Shown: positions 42,848-51,975, counted from the stretch's first letter. The stretch: DNA of 64,000 bases from an uncultured Flavobacteriales bacterium (GCA_937974555.1 CALJKR010000032.1:1-64000), one strand, 5' to 3'. Numbers and translations: made by a program. Notes: generated from the letters alone by a model not told the origin.

Positions 42848-43935
42848 AGTTGGTCAAATACCAGCGGCATGTGGTTGATCATGAATTTACTGTCGTTGTT
42901 GCTGAACAAATGTGCATATTCCATCCCTTCAAACGCAATACGCTCGCAAGCCTCCCTTCGATTATTGAAATGCTGGATGGCAATCTCATCTTTACTGTCC
43001 AATTTGTCCATGGTTTCGGTTAAAGATACGATGTCATCAATGGCCAGGTTAGTGCCTTGACTGGTAAAAGGCAAAACAACATGCGCAGCATCGCCCAACA
43101 AAATGTATTTGTCTTGGATGTACTGATCAACCCCCAAAAGAATTTTTCCTTTCCAAAGGTAAAGTCCCTCCAAATGGTTCTCCACGATATTCAGTATCCA
43201 TGGATGGTGAAAATGTTGAACCGTGTGTTTTACGAAATCGGCCAAGGATAGATTTTTTTCTTCCGGTGTTCCGAAATGCTTTTTTGATAGTTGCAGAAAC
43301 CAAATCACTTGACCGGTATGCAAGGGGAGTATCCCCAAGGCAATCCCCATAGTGTCAAAAATAATTTTATACAGGTTGCCCGCATGCTCTTGGGTGAAAG
43401 CCAAGTCCATGTAGCTTCCATTGATTTCATAGGTTGGCGCGTCGATCATCTCCGCATCAGGAAAAAGTTTCTTTCTCACTTGAGAATGTATGCCATCACA
43501 ACCTACTACCCATTGATAACCCTCATGGTCCCAAAGGGTATCATTTAAATAAAGGGATTGGTCTGATTGAAGAACAATTTTTTGCGGAATGCGATGAACA
43601 TTGGAACCAAGATCCGCGCTCAAAGCTTCCAAGAAATGATGTCTACTGATGCCGTAGATATTGTCTACTTGCTGCACGTTGAGTGCGTTGTTGTCATCAT
43701 CTAGGATATTTACTTTTTTAATTGGTGTGCAAGCAACTTCGATAGGATTCCAATATCCCAATTTTTTTAAACCACTCACTCCATTGGGCATCAACAGAAA
43801 TCCGAATCCAGAATTGCCTGTCAGCAAGTCTGGATCATACACATCGATCTTCCAATCCCTTTTTTGGAATTCGAGAGCGGAAAGCAGTCCGGATACACCT
43901 CCGCCAATAATCGCAACTTTCTTTTTTTGACTCAT
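42844..43935 (-). CDS. FAD-dependent aromatic-type monooxygenase
   Basis: The 363-residue class A flavin monooxygenase has the dinucleotide motif IIGGGVSGLLSALEFQKRD, the DG motif VGCDGIHSQVRKKLFP (about 150-165) that binds FAD and NADPH, and the GD motif LLGDAAHVVLPFTSQGTN (about 277-294). It resembles kynurenine 3-monooxygenase and PHBH-type enzymes in layout, but the substrate is unknown. The start used is the ATG at 43935; a GTG one codon upstream is possible. It is coupled to the aminotransferase by ATGA overlap and divergent from sucD. Confidence 0.86.
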   Translation of the reverse strand: MSQKKKVAIIGGGVSGLLSALEFQKRDWKIDVYDPDLLTGNSGFGFLLMPNGVSGLKKLGYWNPIEVACTPIKKVNILDDDNNALNVQQVDNIYGISRHHFLEALSADLGSNVHRIPQKIVLQSDQSLYLNDTLWDHEGYQWVVGCDGIHSQVRKKLFPDAEMIDAPTYEINGSYMDLAFTQEHAGNLYKIIFDTMGIALGILPLHTGQVIWFLQLSKKHFGTPEEKNLSLADFVKHTVQHFHHPWILNIVENHLEGLYLWKGKILLGVDQYIQDKYILLGDAAHVVLPFTSQGTNLAIDDIVSLTETMDKLDSKDEIAIQHFNNRREACERIAFEGMEYAHLFSNNDSKFMINHMPLVFDQL

Positions 43936-44035
43936 CACAGTCGTATACGGATTTAATGTAGAAAGGTTTCAAAAATGAAAAAAAAGATTTGAAACATTCA
44001 CTTATCTCTTATTTTCGCAGCAAATTAAATCAACC

Positions 44036-44905
44036 ATGGGCGTTTTAGTAGGTAAAGATTCTAGAGTGATTGTTCAGGGATTCACAGGAAGTGAAGGAAC
44101 ATTTCATGCGCAACAAATGATCGAATACGGTACCAATGTAGTAGGTGGAGTTACCCCTGGAAAGGGAGGTTCTACGCATTTGGATCGTCCAGTTTTCAAT
44201 ACAGTTGCTGAGGCAGTAGCACAAGCGGGAGCCAATGTAACCATCATCTTTGTTCCACCGGCATTTGCAGCAGATGCAATCATGGAAGCAGCAGAAGCAG
44301 GTATTCAAGTTATTGTAACCATCACAGAGGGTATTCCAGTAGCGGACATGGTGAAAGCCAAGACCTTTGCGGTTGCACGTGGTGCGCGTTTGATTGGCCC
44401 CAACTGTCCAGGTGTTATCACCGCAGGTGAGGCAAAAGTGGGTATCATGCCCGGTTTTGTTTTCAAGCCAGGTACAGTAGGTATCGTTTCCAAATCGGGG
44501 ACTTTGACCTATGAGGCGGCAGACCAAGTTGCCAAAGCGGGGTTGGGTGTTACAACAGCCATCGGAATTGGTGGAGATCCCATCATTGGAACTACCACAT
44601 TGGAGGCAGTTCAATTGTTGATGAATGATCCGGATACCAAAGGCATCATCATGATCGGAGAGATCGGAGGTGAGTTGGAGCCCAAGGCAGCCATGTGGAT
44701 CAAACAACATGGAACCAAGCCTGTAGTTGGTTTTATCGCCGGTGAAACGGCACCCAAGGGTCGCACAATGGGCCACGCAGGTGCCATTGTTTCTGGTGAA
44801 CATGAATCGGCTTCAGCCAAGAAGAAGATCATGCGCGAATGCGGAATTACAGTGGTTGACTCTCCAGCAGAAATTGGTGGAGCAATGGCCAATCTTTTGA
44901 AATAA
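44036..44905 (+). CDS. sucD: Succinate-CoA ligase alpha subunit
   Basis: The alpha subunit of succinyl-CoA synthetase works in the TCA cycle. The 289-residue protein has the CoA-binding motif IVQGFTGSEGTFHAQQMI and the phosphohistidine region GETAPKGRTMGHAGAIVSG (about 234-252), whose H is the phosphorylated residue. SKSGTLTYEAA is also conserved. The beta subunit gene sucC is not in the window. A terminator follows. Confidence 0.96.
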   Translation: MGVLVGKDSRVIVQGFTGSEGTFHAQQMIEYGTNVVGGVTPGKGGSTHLDRPVFNTVAEAVAQAGANVTIIFVPPAFAADAIMEAAEAGIQVIVTITEGIPVADMVKAKTFAVARGARLIGPNCPGVITAGEAKVGIMPGFVFKPGTVGIVSKSGTLTYEAADQVAKAGLGVTTAIGIGGDPIIGTTTLEAVQLLMNDPDTKGIIMIGEIGGELEPKAAMWIKQHGTKPVVGFIAGETAPKGRTMGHAGAIVSGEHESASAKKKIMRECGITVVDSPAEIGGAMANLLK

Positions 44906-44923
44906 GATTTTGCAGGATATAAA

Positions 44924-44953
44924 AAAAAGGGGATTCGATTGAATCCCCTTTTT
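44924..44953. terminator. Bidirectional terminator after sucD
   Basis: A perfect hairpin AAAAAGGGGATTC / GAATCCCCTTTTT with a GATT loop ends sucD on the plus strand. It is symmetrical and also ends the small convergent gene at 44966 on the minus strand. Confidence 0.8.
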
Positions 44954-44965
44954 GTTTTTGGGTCT

Positions 44966-45121
44966 TTAGTTTTGATTCAAAACCACTTGACCGATGCTTG
45001 TTTTTCCAACGGATTTCAATGCCGCAGAGAATTTTAAAATATTCTCAATGGTTTTTTCTGAAGGTTGGATGTTTTGTTTTTTTGATGAAGTTTTTGAAAG
45101 CGTAGAATCTACCATAAGCAT
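44966..45121 (-). CDS. Small 51-residue protein
   Basis: An open frame of 51 codons runs from the ATG at 45121 to a TAA at 44968-44966. It has a Ser/Lys-rich N-terminus and a C-terminal segment PSEKTIENILKFSAALKSVG, followed by TSIGQVVLNQN. This pattern (PSxxTIxxILxFSxxL...LN) resembles a family of short Bacteroidota proteins that I recall but cannot name. An alternative start is the ATG at 45115. It lies 43 bp downstream of the DUF4349-like gene on the same strand and ends just before the shared terminator. It may be cotranscribed. Confidence 0.55.
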   Translation of the reverse strand: MLMVDSTLSKTSSKKQNIQPSEKTIENILKFSAALKSVGKTSIGQVVLNQN

Positions 45122-45164
45122 TTTAGTGTTTGATGGTATAACGCTTGGTCTTTTTCAATATTGC

Positions 45165-46184
45165 TTAGAACACGAAATTTATTGAGGTGTTAAACCCAAT
45201 GCCCCTCATGTTTCGATTGTAGCTAAATGGGATGAAGTAATTGACTTTGGTGTCCCAAAGAAAGTATTTGTTCTTAAAAAGTTCGATACCAATGGAAGGA
45301 GATAAATAAAAGATATCTTCCTTTTTCACATCATTGGAGGCAGCCATGTAGCCTACTGTATAACCCGAGTATAGGTTTCCAAACTTATTTTCACCACGTC
45401 CCAAGTGGCGAGAATAAAAGTCTTGTCCAAAATTCATGACAAATAGTTCTGAGAAAAATGTAGAGTCGCCTGGTTGAGTGTTCACTGATTTGTATGCGCC
45501 CACTCCTGCGTAACTTTTGCCTCTGGTAAATAGATATTTAATGAAATACCCTTGATATGCACTGGCGGTAATGGTGTCTACCGGATTTTCTATTTTCAAA
45601 TAGGAGTATTCCACCCCGGGCATATTGACAAAGGATACTCTGCTGTTTTCAGGCATGGTCATTTCCTCTTCAATGGTAATGTCAACGGAGTAGGGAAGTT
45701 GGTTGATTTGCAATGCAGACTTTCTTTTCTCCAAATTGAAAATGCGGTCCTCAATGTTTTGTTTTTCTATCCAAAGTGATTCAAATTGGGCAGACTTCAT
45801 TTCATGTTGTGACATCACTTCCTCGTAGTTGGCTTTTTTCTTTTTCAAAAAATCAATTTCAATTAAAATCTCTTCAATTTCTTCTTGATGATCAATGGTG
45901 TTGATGATGTCACTGCTGATGTAACCCCATGCTGGAAGGGCATTGCGCAGGGCTTGATATTGTGTCGCATTCAATCCCAAAGTTAGGCTGATGCTGGTTT
46001 TGGTTTCGTTTTGGGTTTTAATCTCAACTTTGTTTTCACTGATAAAGGTTTTCAATGCAGCTTTGGCTGAAGCCAGATCCAATGCGGTGATGTCCACGTT
46101 GATGTTTGTGGAGATTGAAAGTTCTTGTTGTCCCAAAAGACATTGAGAGGCAAGTAAAAGAATAGAGAAAAGGATGACCTTCAT
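45165..46184 (-). CDS. Envelope protein with DUF4349-like coiled coil and barrel-like C-terminus
   Basis: The protein has 339 residues from the ATG at 46184. A signal peptide (about 1-19, LLASQCLLGQ) precedes a region that alternates short strands with a helix (about 20-100) and a long charged coiled coil (about 100-175; DFLKKKKANYEEVMSQHEMKS, EKQNIEDRIFNLEKRKSALQ). This layout recalls DUF4349. After about 190 it changes to beta-strand-rich sequence ending FNTSINFVF, as in outer-membrane barrels. The mix suggests a periplasmic domain plus a surface barrel. I do not recognise a function. Confidence 0.6.
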   Translation of the reverse strand: MKVILFSILLLASQCLLGQQELSISTNINVDITALDLASAKAALKTFISENKVEIKTQNETKTSISLTLGLNATQYQALRNALPAWGYISSDIINTIDHQEEIEEILIEIDFLKKKKANYEEVMSQHEMKSAQFESLWIEKQNIEDRIFNLEKRKSALQINQLPYSVDITIEEEMTMPENSRVSFVNMPGVEYSYLKIENPVDTITASAYQGYFIKYLFTRGKSYAGVGAYKSVNTQPGDSTFFSELFVMNFGQDFYSRHLGRGENKFGNLYSGYTVGYMAASNDVKKEDIFYLSPSIGIELFKNKYFLWDTKVNYFIPFSYNRNMRGIGFNTSINFVF

Positions 46185-46227
46185 AAAATTTGTTTTTGTA
46201 AAGTTAGTGTGAATCGATGCTTTTGTG

Positions 46228-46235
46228 TAGTTTTG
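46228..46235 (+). promoter_or_regulatory. -7 box TAGTTTTG upstream of the cobalamin riboswitch
   Basis: A perfect TAnnTTTG box ends about 6 nt before the first paired stretch of the riboswitch, so the transcript would begin with the aptamer. Confidence 0.5.
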
Positions 46236-46240
46236 CCTCG

Positions 46241-46410
46241 TTGAGGTTCTTGTTGAAGAACAAGATGAAAAGGGAATGGAGTGAAAGGCTCCAACTGTAC
46301 CCGCAGCTGTAAACCCTCCGAAAGGAAGTTTTCTCCATCTAATAGCCACTGAAGAAATTTGGGAAGGCTGAGAAAATGAAAGGGTGAAGTCAGAAGACCT
46401 GCCTAAACAT
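46241..46410 (+). promoter_or_regulatory. Cobalamin riboswitch
   Basis: The leader contains the conserved parts of the AdoCbl aptamer in order: AAAAGGGAAT, GTGAAAGGCTCC, AACTGTACCCGCAGCTGTAA, GCCACTG, GGGAAGGC, and the B12 box AGTCAGAAGACCTGCC (about 46389-46404). It precedes a TonB-dependent receptor by about 35 nt. It should repress the downstream genes when cobalamin is plentiful. Confidence 0.92.
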
Positions 46411-46444
46411 ACTTGCCCATAGAATCCGGGAAGAGGTTCTACGC

Positions 46445-48472
46445 ATGATGATGATTAAAAACAGGCTAATTTTCGCCCTCAGTTGGTTGTGTGCTTGCTT
46501 GGTACACGGTCAAAATTTTGCAGATTCCTCTGCGAGGGGCTCATCCATTATCCTTACGGATAACATTCAAGATTTAATCGAAATTAAGGTCTGGCGCTCG
46601 CGGTATACCAGTATTTATGCAGATTCCATTTGGATGGGGCGCAATTGGGGCGCGGATTTGGGAAGGGCGATGGCCAAAGATGGGAGAATGGCGGTATTTC
46701 AATATGGGCCTCCAGGCACAGCTTGCATGTTGCGGTCCGGAGGTTTATCCCCAGATCATACTGAACTCAATTTTGAAGGGGTTTCACTCAATGCGGTGAC
46801 CCTGGGTATGGCCGATTTTTCATTGCTGCCTACTTTCTTCTTTGATGGATTTAGTCATTATCAAAATCCTTCCTTTGATTCTCAAGGTCAAAGTGGAATT
46901 GGAAGTGGTGTCGCATTGATTGCCTCGCAACACCCCAGACCCAATAAGTTGCTGTATTGGTCGGAATATTCTTCCTTGAACAATTTCTCCCAAGGCCTGC
47001 AAGCGCAATACAATTTTAGCCAGATGCTTCCACGCAGTGGCAAGGAGATCAAGCATTACTTGGAGGCCAAGTGGAGCAGTCAATCTTTTGACAACCGATT
47101 TACCTACCCTTTGCCCGGTTATGGTATGGTACACGATGTTGTTCAGGAAAACAACGATGTAAAACAGGGTGCGCAGTGGTTGAAATGGCAAGTTTCAGGA
47201 AACAATCGGCAATTGCAATTGCTCTACTGGCGCGTGAATCGGGATGCAGAATTGCCGGCGCTCATAGGGCAGGAGGGTGCAGGCCGACGTCAGACGCAGA
47301 TGGATGAACAACATCGTTTTTTGGCTCAATGGAAACAGACGAATGTCCAATGGATGGGTGGTGCGGTGTCATGGTCTTTGGGAACATTTGCATTGTCGGA
47401 TAAGCAGAATTACCAGCAGTTTTATAATGGACAATTGTCTACCCAGTCCGACATTTTTTCGAAACAGGGAATTGTATTTGCCAAATGGGATTGGCGAAAC
47501 AACAAATTGGCTTCTCAAATCCGCATTCAAAACAGGGCAGTGAACGTGTTGTACAATGCCAATAACGGGATTACACAAAACATTCCTTCTGCACGACTCC
47601 TGCATCAGGTGACGGCGTATCGATCCAATTGGATCTGGACGGCCAAAGCGGTGAACCAATGGGAGTATTGGAGCGGCCAAGGATACAGCCAGCGCCACAA
47701 TGTCGATTTTAGGGCGCATTACAGTCAACATCGATACGAAATGGAGTTTTCAACTTCGCCATTCTATTTGGAGAGAATGCCGGATTTTAATGAGCGTTAT
47801 TGGCCAGGAAGTGGGAACATGAATTTGTTGCAAGAGAAGGGAAAGGGTGTGCGTTACAAACTGAATCAGAGCTGGCGTCAAAACGTTTCCGAAGGAAATT
47901 CGCTGGAGGTGTTTTTGGATCATGATTTTACGACCCGCGTGGTTGACAATTGGATTCAATGGGTTCCGCAAGCCAATGGCATCTGGACACCTGAAAATTG
48001 GAAATATGTAAAGGCCAATGAATTCAACACCTATTTGAAATTGAATTACAAAACGCATAATTGGGAATGGCGAAGTGCGGGTAGTATTCAGTATTTGCAT
48101 AATCAATCTTGGAAGTTGGGTGCCATTGAAGGATTGGGAGAATCGCTACCATATTCGCCCAAATGGCGACTGAGTGCAGAGCAAAGTGTTTATCGTAAGA
48201 ATGGTCAATATGTGCAATGCAATTGGCGATACGTGGGTATACGAAGCATGAACGAAACATCGGACGCAAGTGCAATGTTGGCTGCGGTTAATCTTTTTGA
48301 TCTTTCCCTGGGGGGACCTGTAATGGGAATGCCCTTAGGATGCGAATGGCAATTCGGGTGTGACAATTTCATGAATGTTCAATACCAGGAAGTCAAGGGA
48401 TATGCCCTGCCGGGAAGGGTATGGAACGTCAAACTAAAAATAGAAATCAATAAAAAAACCACAGAAAAATGA
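46445..48472 (+). CDS. TonB-dependent receptor under B12 riboswitch control
   Basis: The 675-residue outer-membrane protein has a signal peptide (about 1-22), a short plug-like region (about 35-150, with MLRSGGLSPDHTELNFEGVSLN and QSGIGSGVALIAS, the usual plug motifs), then a barrel with strand repeats to the C-terminus. The preceding cobalamin riboswitch makes import of cobalamin or a corrinoid the likely job, as for BtuB, but its plug is divergent. It overlaps the next gene by 4 bp. Confidence 0.85.
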   Translation: MMMIKNRLIFALSWLCACLVHGQNFADSSARGSSIILTDNIQDLIEIKVWRSRYTSIYADSIWMGRNWGADLGRAMAKDGRMAVFQYGPPGTACMLRSGGLSPDHTELNFEGVSLNAVTLGMADFSLLPTFFFDGFSHYQNPSFDSQGQSGIGSGVALIASQHPRPNKLLYWSEYSSLNNFSQGLQAQYNFSQMLPRSGKEIKHYLEAKWSSQSFDNRFTYPLPGYGMVHDVVQENNDVKQGAQWLKWQVSGNNRQLQLLYWRVNRDAELPALIGQEGAGRRQTQMDEQHRFLAQWKQTNVQWMGGAVSWSLGTFALSDKQNYQQFYNGQLSTQSDIFSKQGIVFAKWDWRNNKLASQIRIQNRAVNVLYNANNGITQNIPSARLLHQVTAYRSNWIWTAKAVNQWEYWSGQGYSQRHNVDFRAHYSQHRYEMEFSTSPFYLERMPDFNERYWPGSGNMNLLQEKGKGVRYKLNQSWRQNVSEGNSLEVFLDHDFTTRVVDNWIQWVPQANGIWTPENWKYVKANEFNTYLKLNYKTHNWEWRSAGSIQYLHNQSWKLGAIEGLGESLPYSPKWRLSAEQSVYRKNGQYVQCNWRYVGIRSMNETSDASAMLAAVNLFDLSLGGPVMGMPLGCEWQFGCDNFMNVQYQEVKGYALPGRVWNVKLKIEINKKTTEK

Positions 48473-49518
48473 AAAGTTTTAAAAATTTGGCCGCCTATGT
48501 TTTGGGAAGCATGGCGCTGTTGTTGGTGTCTTGCGATCCATTTGAGCCAGAACCAGAACCAGCCTTGGATTACAGCACCGGTGTTTGGATGATCAATGAA
48601 GGTGGATTTGGACAGAACAATGGTTCCATTACCATTTATCAGATTGGAACTCGACACAGTGATCCATTTTTCGACGCCAATGGAATCAGTGCAGGAGATG
48701 TTTTACAACGAGTGATCCGCTTTGGAAATCAATTTGCTTTGGTGAATAACGGAGGAAACAAAGTGGCGGTAGGCAGTGCCAAGAGCATGCGAACACAATA
48801 TGAAATTATCAATTTGGACTACCCAAGAGATGTGGTTGTTTCGGGAGATTATTTGTACATCGCACAGGGCGCCATGGCCGGAAAGGTTAGCAAATATCAA
48901 TTGAGCAATGGCGCTTGGGTGGCGGATGTTACCGTTGGCAATGGACCTGAAAGAATGTTGATCACCAATAACCAATTGTGGGTGGCCAACAGTGGCGGTT
49001 GGTTGACCGATAACACGGTATCGGTAATCGATCTGAATACTTTCCAACTGCAATCTACTTTGTATACCGGAGATCGTCCATCGGATATGGTGTATGAAGC
49101 CAATTCAGGAAGGGTCTTTGTTTTGGGTTCAGGTGAGATTATCTATGATGCCAACTGGAATGTTACGGGGCACACGGCCGCTACTTTATCTGGATTTGAA
49201 TCGGACCTTTCTTCGTTTGGACAAATTCAAGTGGGCGTGGATGGTGACCATCCCAAGTTCATGGATGTCAGCAATGGGGAGCTATTGATTGTCAATGGTG
49301 GATTGGACGCTTATACCAACACCAGTGATTTGATTTGTGATGATTGTATTGCGGGTAGCTTCTATTCAGTGGATGCAGATGACAATGGAGATGTTTGGTT
49401 AACCTCCGTTCCAGATTATGTGAGTAATGCCACGGTATCCCAATACAATTGGAACAATCGATCATTTAAAAAGAACTACATCGGAGGAATCGCAACGCAT
49501 TCTGTATTGGTTCCTTAA
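48469..49518 (+). CDS. YncE-like beta-propeller lipoprotein (DUF5074-like)
   Basis: The 349-residue lipoprotein has a lipobox LLVSC at about 15-19 and an EPEPEPA linker. The body shows beta-propeller blades with YPRDVVVSGDYLYIAQ, GPERMLITNNQLWVANSGG and STLYTGDRPSDMVYEANSGRVFVLG, as in YncE/DUF5074 proteins. Such genes often accompany B12 receptors in Bacteroidota, so it probably binds a corrinoid or helps the receptor at the surface (inference). It is coupled to the receptor gene by an ATGA overlap. Confidence 0.85.
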   Translation: MKSFKNLAAYVLGSMALLLVSCDPFEPEPEPALDYSTGVWMINEGGFGQNNGSITIYQIGTRHSDPFFDANGISAGDVLQRVIRFGNQFALVNNGGNKVAVGSAKSMRTQYEIINLDYPRDVVVSGDYLYIAQGAMAGKVSKYQLSNGAWVADVTVGNGPERMLITNNQLWVANSGGWLTDNTVSVIDLNTFQLQSTLYTGDRPSDMVYEANSGRVFVLGSGEIIYDANWNVTGHTAATLSGFESDLSSFGQIQVGVDGDHPKFMDVSNGELLIVNGGLDAYTNTSDLICDDCIAGSFYSVDADDNGDVWLTSVPDYVSNATVSQYNWNNRSFKKNYIGGIATHSVLVP

Positions 49519-49536
49519 GCAGAGACAACAACGTAG

Positions 49537-49575
49537 CAAAGGCCCGCTTTTTCTTTTGGAAGAGGCGGGCCTTTG
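49537..49575 (+). terminator. Terminator after the B12-regulated operon
   Basis: CAAAGGCCCGC and GCGGGCCTTTG form an 11-bp perfect stem around a T/G-rich loop. The stem is strong, although the T-run after it is short. Confidence 0.75.
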
Positions 49576-49587
49576 TGATTATATTTG
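49554..49587 (+). promoter_or_regulatory. guaB promoter (TTTTG-N21-TATATTTG)
   Basis: TATATTTG at 49580-49587 with TTTTG at 49554-49558 matches the Bacteroidota promoter. The -33 element lies in the loop of the preceding terminator hairpin. Confidence 0.6.
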
Positions 49588-49619
49588 CACGAATTTATAT
49601 CTAACGTAAATTCAACGGC

Positions 49620-51095
49620 ATGTCCAATTTTTCAAATAAAATCGTCGGCGAAGGTCTTACTTATGACGACGTACTTTTAATCCCCGCTTTCTCTCAAATT
49701 CTTCCACGCGAGGTTTCAACCCACTCAAAATTTTCCAAGAATATTTCGTTGTATGCTCCTGTGGTTAGTGCCGCAATGGACACGGTAACGGAGTCTGAAA
49801 TGGCCATTGCCATGGCGCGTCAAGGAGGTATCGGTGTGATTCACAAAAACATGACCATTGCAGCGCAAGCGGCACAGGTAAGAAAAGTGAAGCGCTCGGA
49901 AAGTGGAATGATCCAAGATCCCATTACATTGAACCAAGATGCCACCGTTGGCGATGCTTGGGCCATGATGTCGGAGTATAAAATTGGGGGAATTCCAGTG
50001 GTGGATGAAGAGGGGAAATTGGTTGGAATTGTGACCAACCGTGATTTGCGTTTTGAAAAGAACAATATTCGCCCCATTGCAGAGGTAATGACCAAAACGG
50101 ATATTGTCACCACGGACAAACCCAAGGATTTGATTGCCGCTGAATCTATTCTTCAAGAAAAGAAAATTGAAAAATTGCCCGTTGTGGATGATTCAGGAAA
50201 GCTCTTGGGTTTGATTACCTACAAGGATATTTTGAAGTTGAAGCAATTTCCCAACGCGTGTAAAGATTCATTGGGAAGGTTGCGATGTGCCGCGGCAGTG
50301 GGTGTTACCCATGACACCATGGAACGCGTAGATGCATTGGTGAAAGCCGGCGTGGATGCGGTGGTCATTGATACCGCGCATGGTCATTCATTGGGTGTAA
50401 TTGAAACATTGAAAAAAGTAAAAGCAGCCTACGGTGAAAAGATTGACATCGTGGTGGGTAATATCGCGACAGGAGCTGCAGCATTGGCTTTGGTTGAAGC
50501 AGGAGCAGATGCCGTGAAAGTGGGAATCGGCCCCGGTTCTATTTGCACCACCCGTGTAATTGCCGGTGTAGGGGTTCCTCAATTGACGGCTGTAATGAAT
50601 GTGGCTGAGGCATTGGAAGGAACGGATGTTCCGATTATCGCGGATGGAGGTATTCGTTTTACCGGAGACATTCCCAAAGCATTGGCCGCTGGGGCTTGGA
50701 CCATCATGGTAGGTTCCATGTTGGCAGGAACTGAGGAGTCACCTGGTGAAACCATCATCTACGAAGGAAGAAGATTTAAAAGTTACCGAGGAATGGGTTC
50801 GTTGGAGGCCATGCAACATGGTTCCAAGGATCGATATTTTCAAGATGCAGAAGACGATATCAAAAAATTGGTTCCAGAAGGAATCTCTGGACGCGTGCCA
50901 TTTAAGGGGAGTGTTCAAGAGGTGATGTACCAAGTGATTGGTGGATTGCGCGCAGGAATGGGATATTGTGGAGCCAAAGATTTAAATGCGCTTAAAGGAG
51001 CGCAATTTGTACGAATTACCCACTCAGGAATCAAGGAGAGTCATCCCCATGACATCTACATTACCCGAGAGGCTCCCAACTATAGCATCAAATAA
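49620..51095 (+). CDS. guaB: IMP dehydrogenase
   Basis: IMPDH converts IMP to XMP with NAD, the first step to GMP. The 491-residue protein has a barrel interrupted by two CBS domains (about 95-210). The catalytic loop GPGSICTTRVIAGVG contains the nucleophilic cysteine, and the flap region is KSYRGMGSLEAMQHG. It is full length. folD follows with 1 bp between stop and ATG. Confidence 0.97.
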   Translation: MSNFSNKIVGEGLTYDDVLLIPAFSQILPREVSTHSKFSKNISLYAPVVSAAMDTVTESEMAIAMARQGGIGVIHKNMTIAAQAAQVRKVKRSESGMIQDPITLNQDATVGDAWAMMSEYKIGGIPVVDEEGKLVGIVTNRDLRFEKNNIRPIAEVMTKTDIVTTDKPKDLIAAESILQEKKIEKLPVVDDSGKLLGLITYKDILKLKQFPNACKDSLGRLRCAAAVGVTHDTMERVDALVKAGVDAVVIDTAHGHSLGVIETLKKVKAAYGEKIDIVVGNIATGAAALALVEAGADAVKVGIGPGSICTTRVIAGVGVPQLTAVMNVAEALEGTDVPIIADGGIRFTGDIPKALAAGAWTIMVGSMLAGTEESPGETIIYEGRRFKSYRGMGSLEAMQHGSKDRYFQDAEDDIKKLVPEGISGRVPFKGSVQEVMYQVIGGLRAGMGYCGAKDLNALKGAQFVRITHSGIKESHPHDIYITREAPNYSIK

Positions 51096-51096
51096 T

Positions 51097-51975
51097 ATGG
51101 AGTTGCTGGACGGTATTTTGATTTCCAAGACAATCAAGAATGAATTGTCGGAGAAGGTTGCGGCTCGCAAGAGTCAAGGTAAAAAAATACCCCACCTGGC
51201 AGCGATTATTGTAGGCTCCGATGGGGCCAGTATGACTTACGTCTCAAGCAAAGTGAAGTCATGCCAGGAAATTGGTTTTGAATCTACTTTGATTCAATTG
51301 CCTGAGCACGCCACAGAACAAGAAGTCCTAGATAAAATTTCCCAACTCAATGGTGATGATCAAGTAGATGGCTATATCATTCAGTTGCCATTGCCACGAC
51401 ACATTGATGAGCATCGCATTTTACAGGCGGTAGACTACAAAAAGGATGTGGATGGATTTCATCCTGAAAACGTGGGAAGAATGGCCTTGGGATTGCCTTG
51501 CTTTTTACCCGCAACCCCCGCGGGTATCATTGAGTTATTGCGCCGCTATCAAATTGAAACTACAGGAAAGAATTGTGTGGTGGTGGGTCGCTCACACATC
51601 GTGGGAATGCCCATGGGTTTGCTAATGCAGCGCAATAATCAACCGGGAAATGCGACAGTGACAGTGGTGCATTCCAAAACCCAAAATATTGGATCCATTT
51701 GTGCCCAAGCGGACATATTGATAGTCGCCATCGGCAAGCCATATTTTGTCACGGCAGACATGGTGAAACCAGGAGCGGTGGTCATTGATGTAGGCATTAC
51801 ACGTGTCCCCGATCCATCCAAAAAATCGGGTTTTAAATTGGCCGGAGATGTAAATTTTGAAGAAGTGGCTCCTTTGGCCAGCTACATCACCCCAGTGCCA
51901 GGAGGTGTAGGACCCATGACCATCGCCTCTCTCTTGATGAATACTTTGTTAGCAGCAGAAAGAAAAGACGCATGA
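51097..51975 (+). CDS. folD: Bifunctional methylene-THF dehydrogenase/cyclohydrolase
   Basis: The protein interconverts 5,10-methylene-THF and 10-formyl-THF. The 292 residues include the motifs VDGYIIQLPLPRHID and PGGVGPMTIASLL, the YVxxK motif TYVSSKVKSC (catalytic lysine) and the NADP site VVVGRSHIVGMPMG. The ATG at 51097 gives the usual length; an upstream in-frame start would overlap guaB by more than 100 bp. It forms a nucleotide/one-carbon operon with guaB and overlaps the amylase gene by 4 bp. Confidence 0.95.
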   Translation: MELLDGILISKTIKNELSEKVAARKSQGKKIPHLAAIIVGSDGASMTYVSSKVKSCQEIGFESTLIQLPEHATEQEVLDKISQLNGDDQVDGYIIQLPLPRHIDEHRILQAVDYKKDVDGFHPENVGRMALGLPCFLPATPAGIIELLRRYQIETTGKNCVVVGRSHIVGMPMGLLMQRNNQPGNATVTVVHSKTQNIGSICAQADILIVAIGKPYFVTADMVKPGAVVIDVGITRVPDPSKKSGFKLAGDVNFEEVAPLASYITPVPGGVGPMTIASLLMNTLLAAERKDA

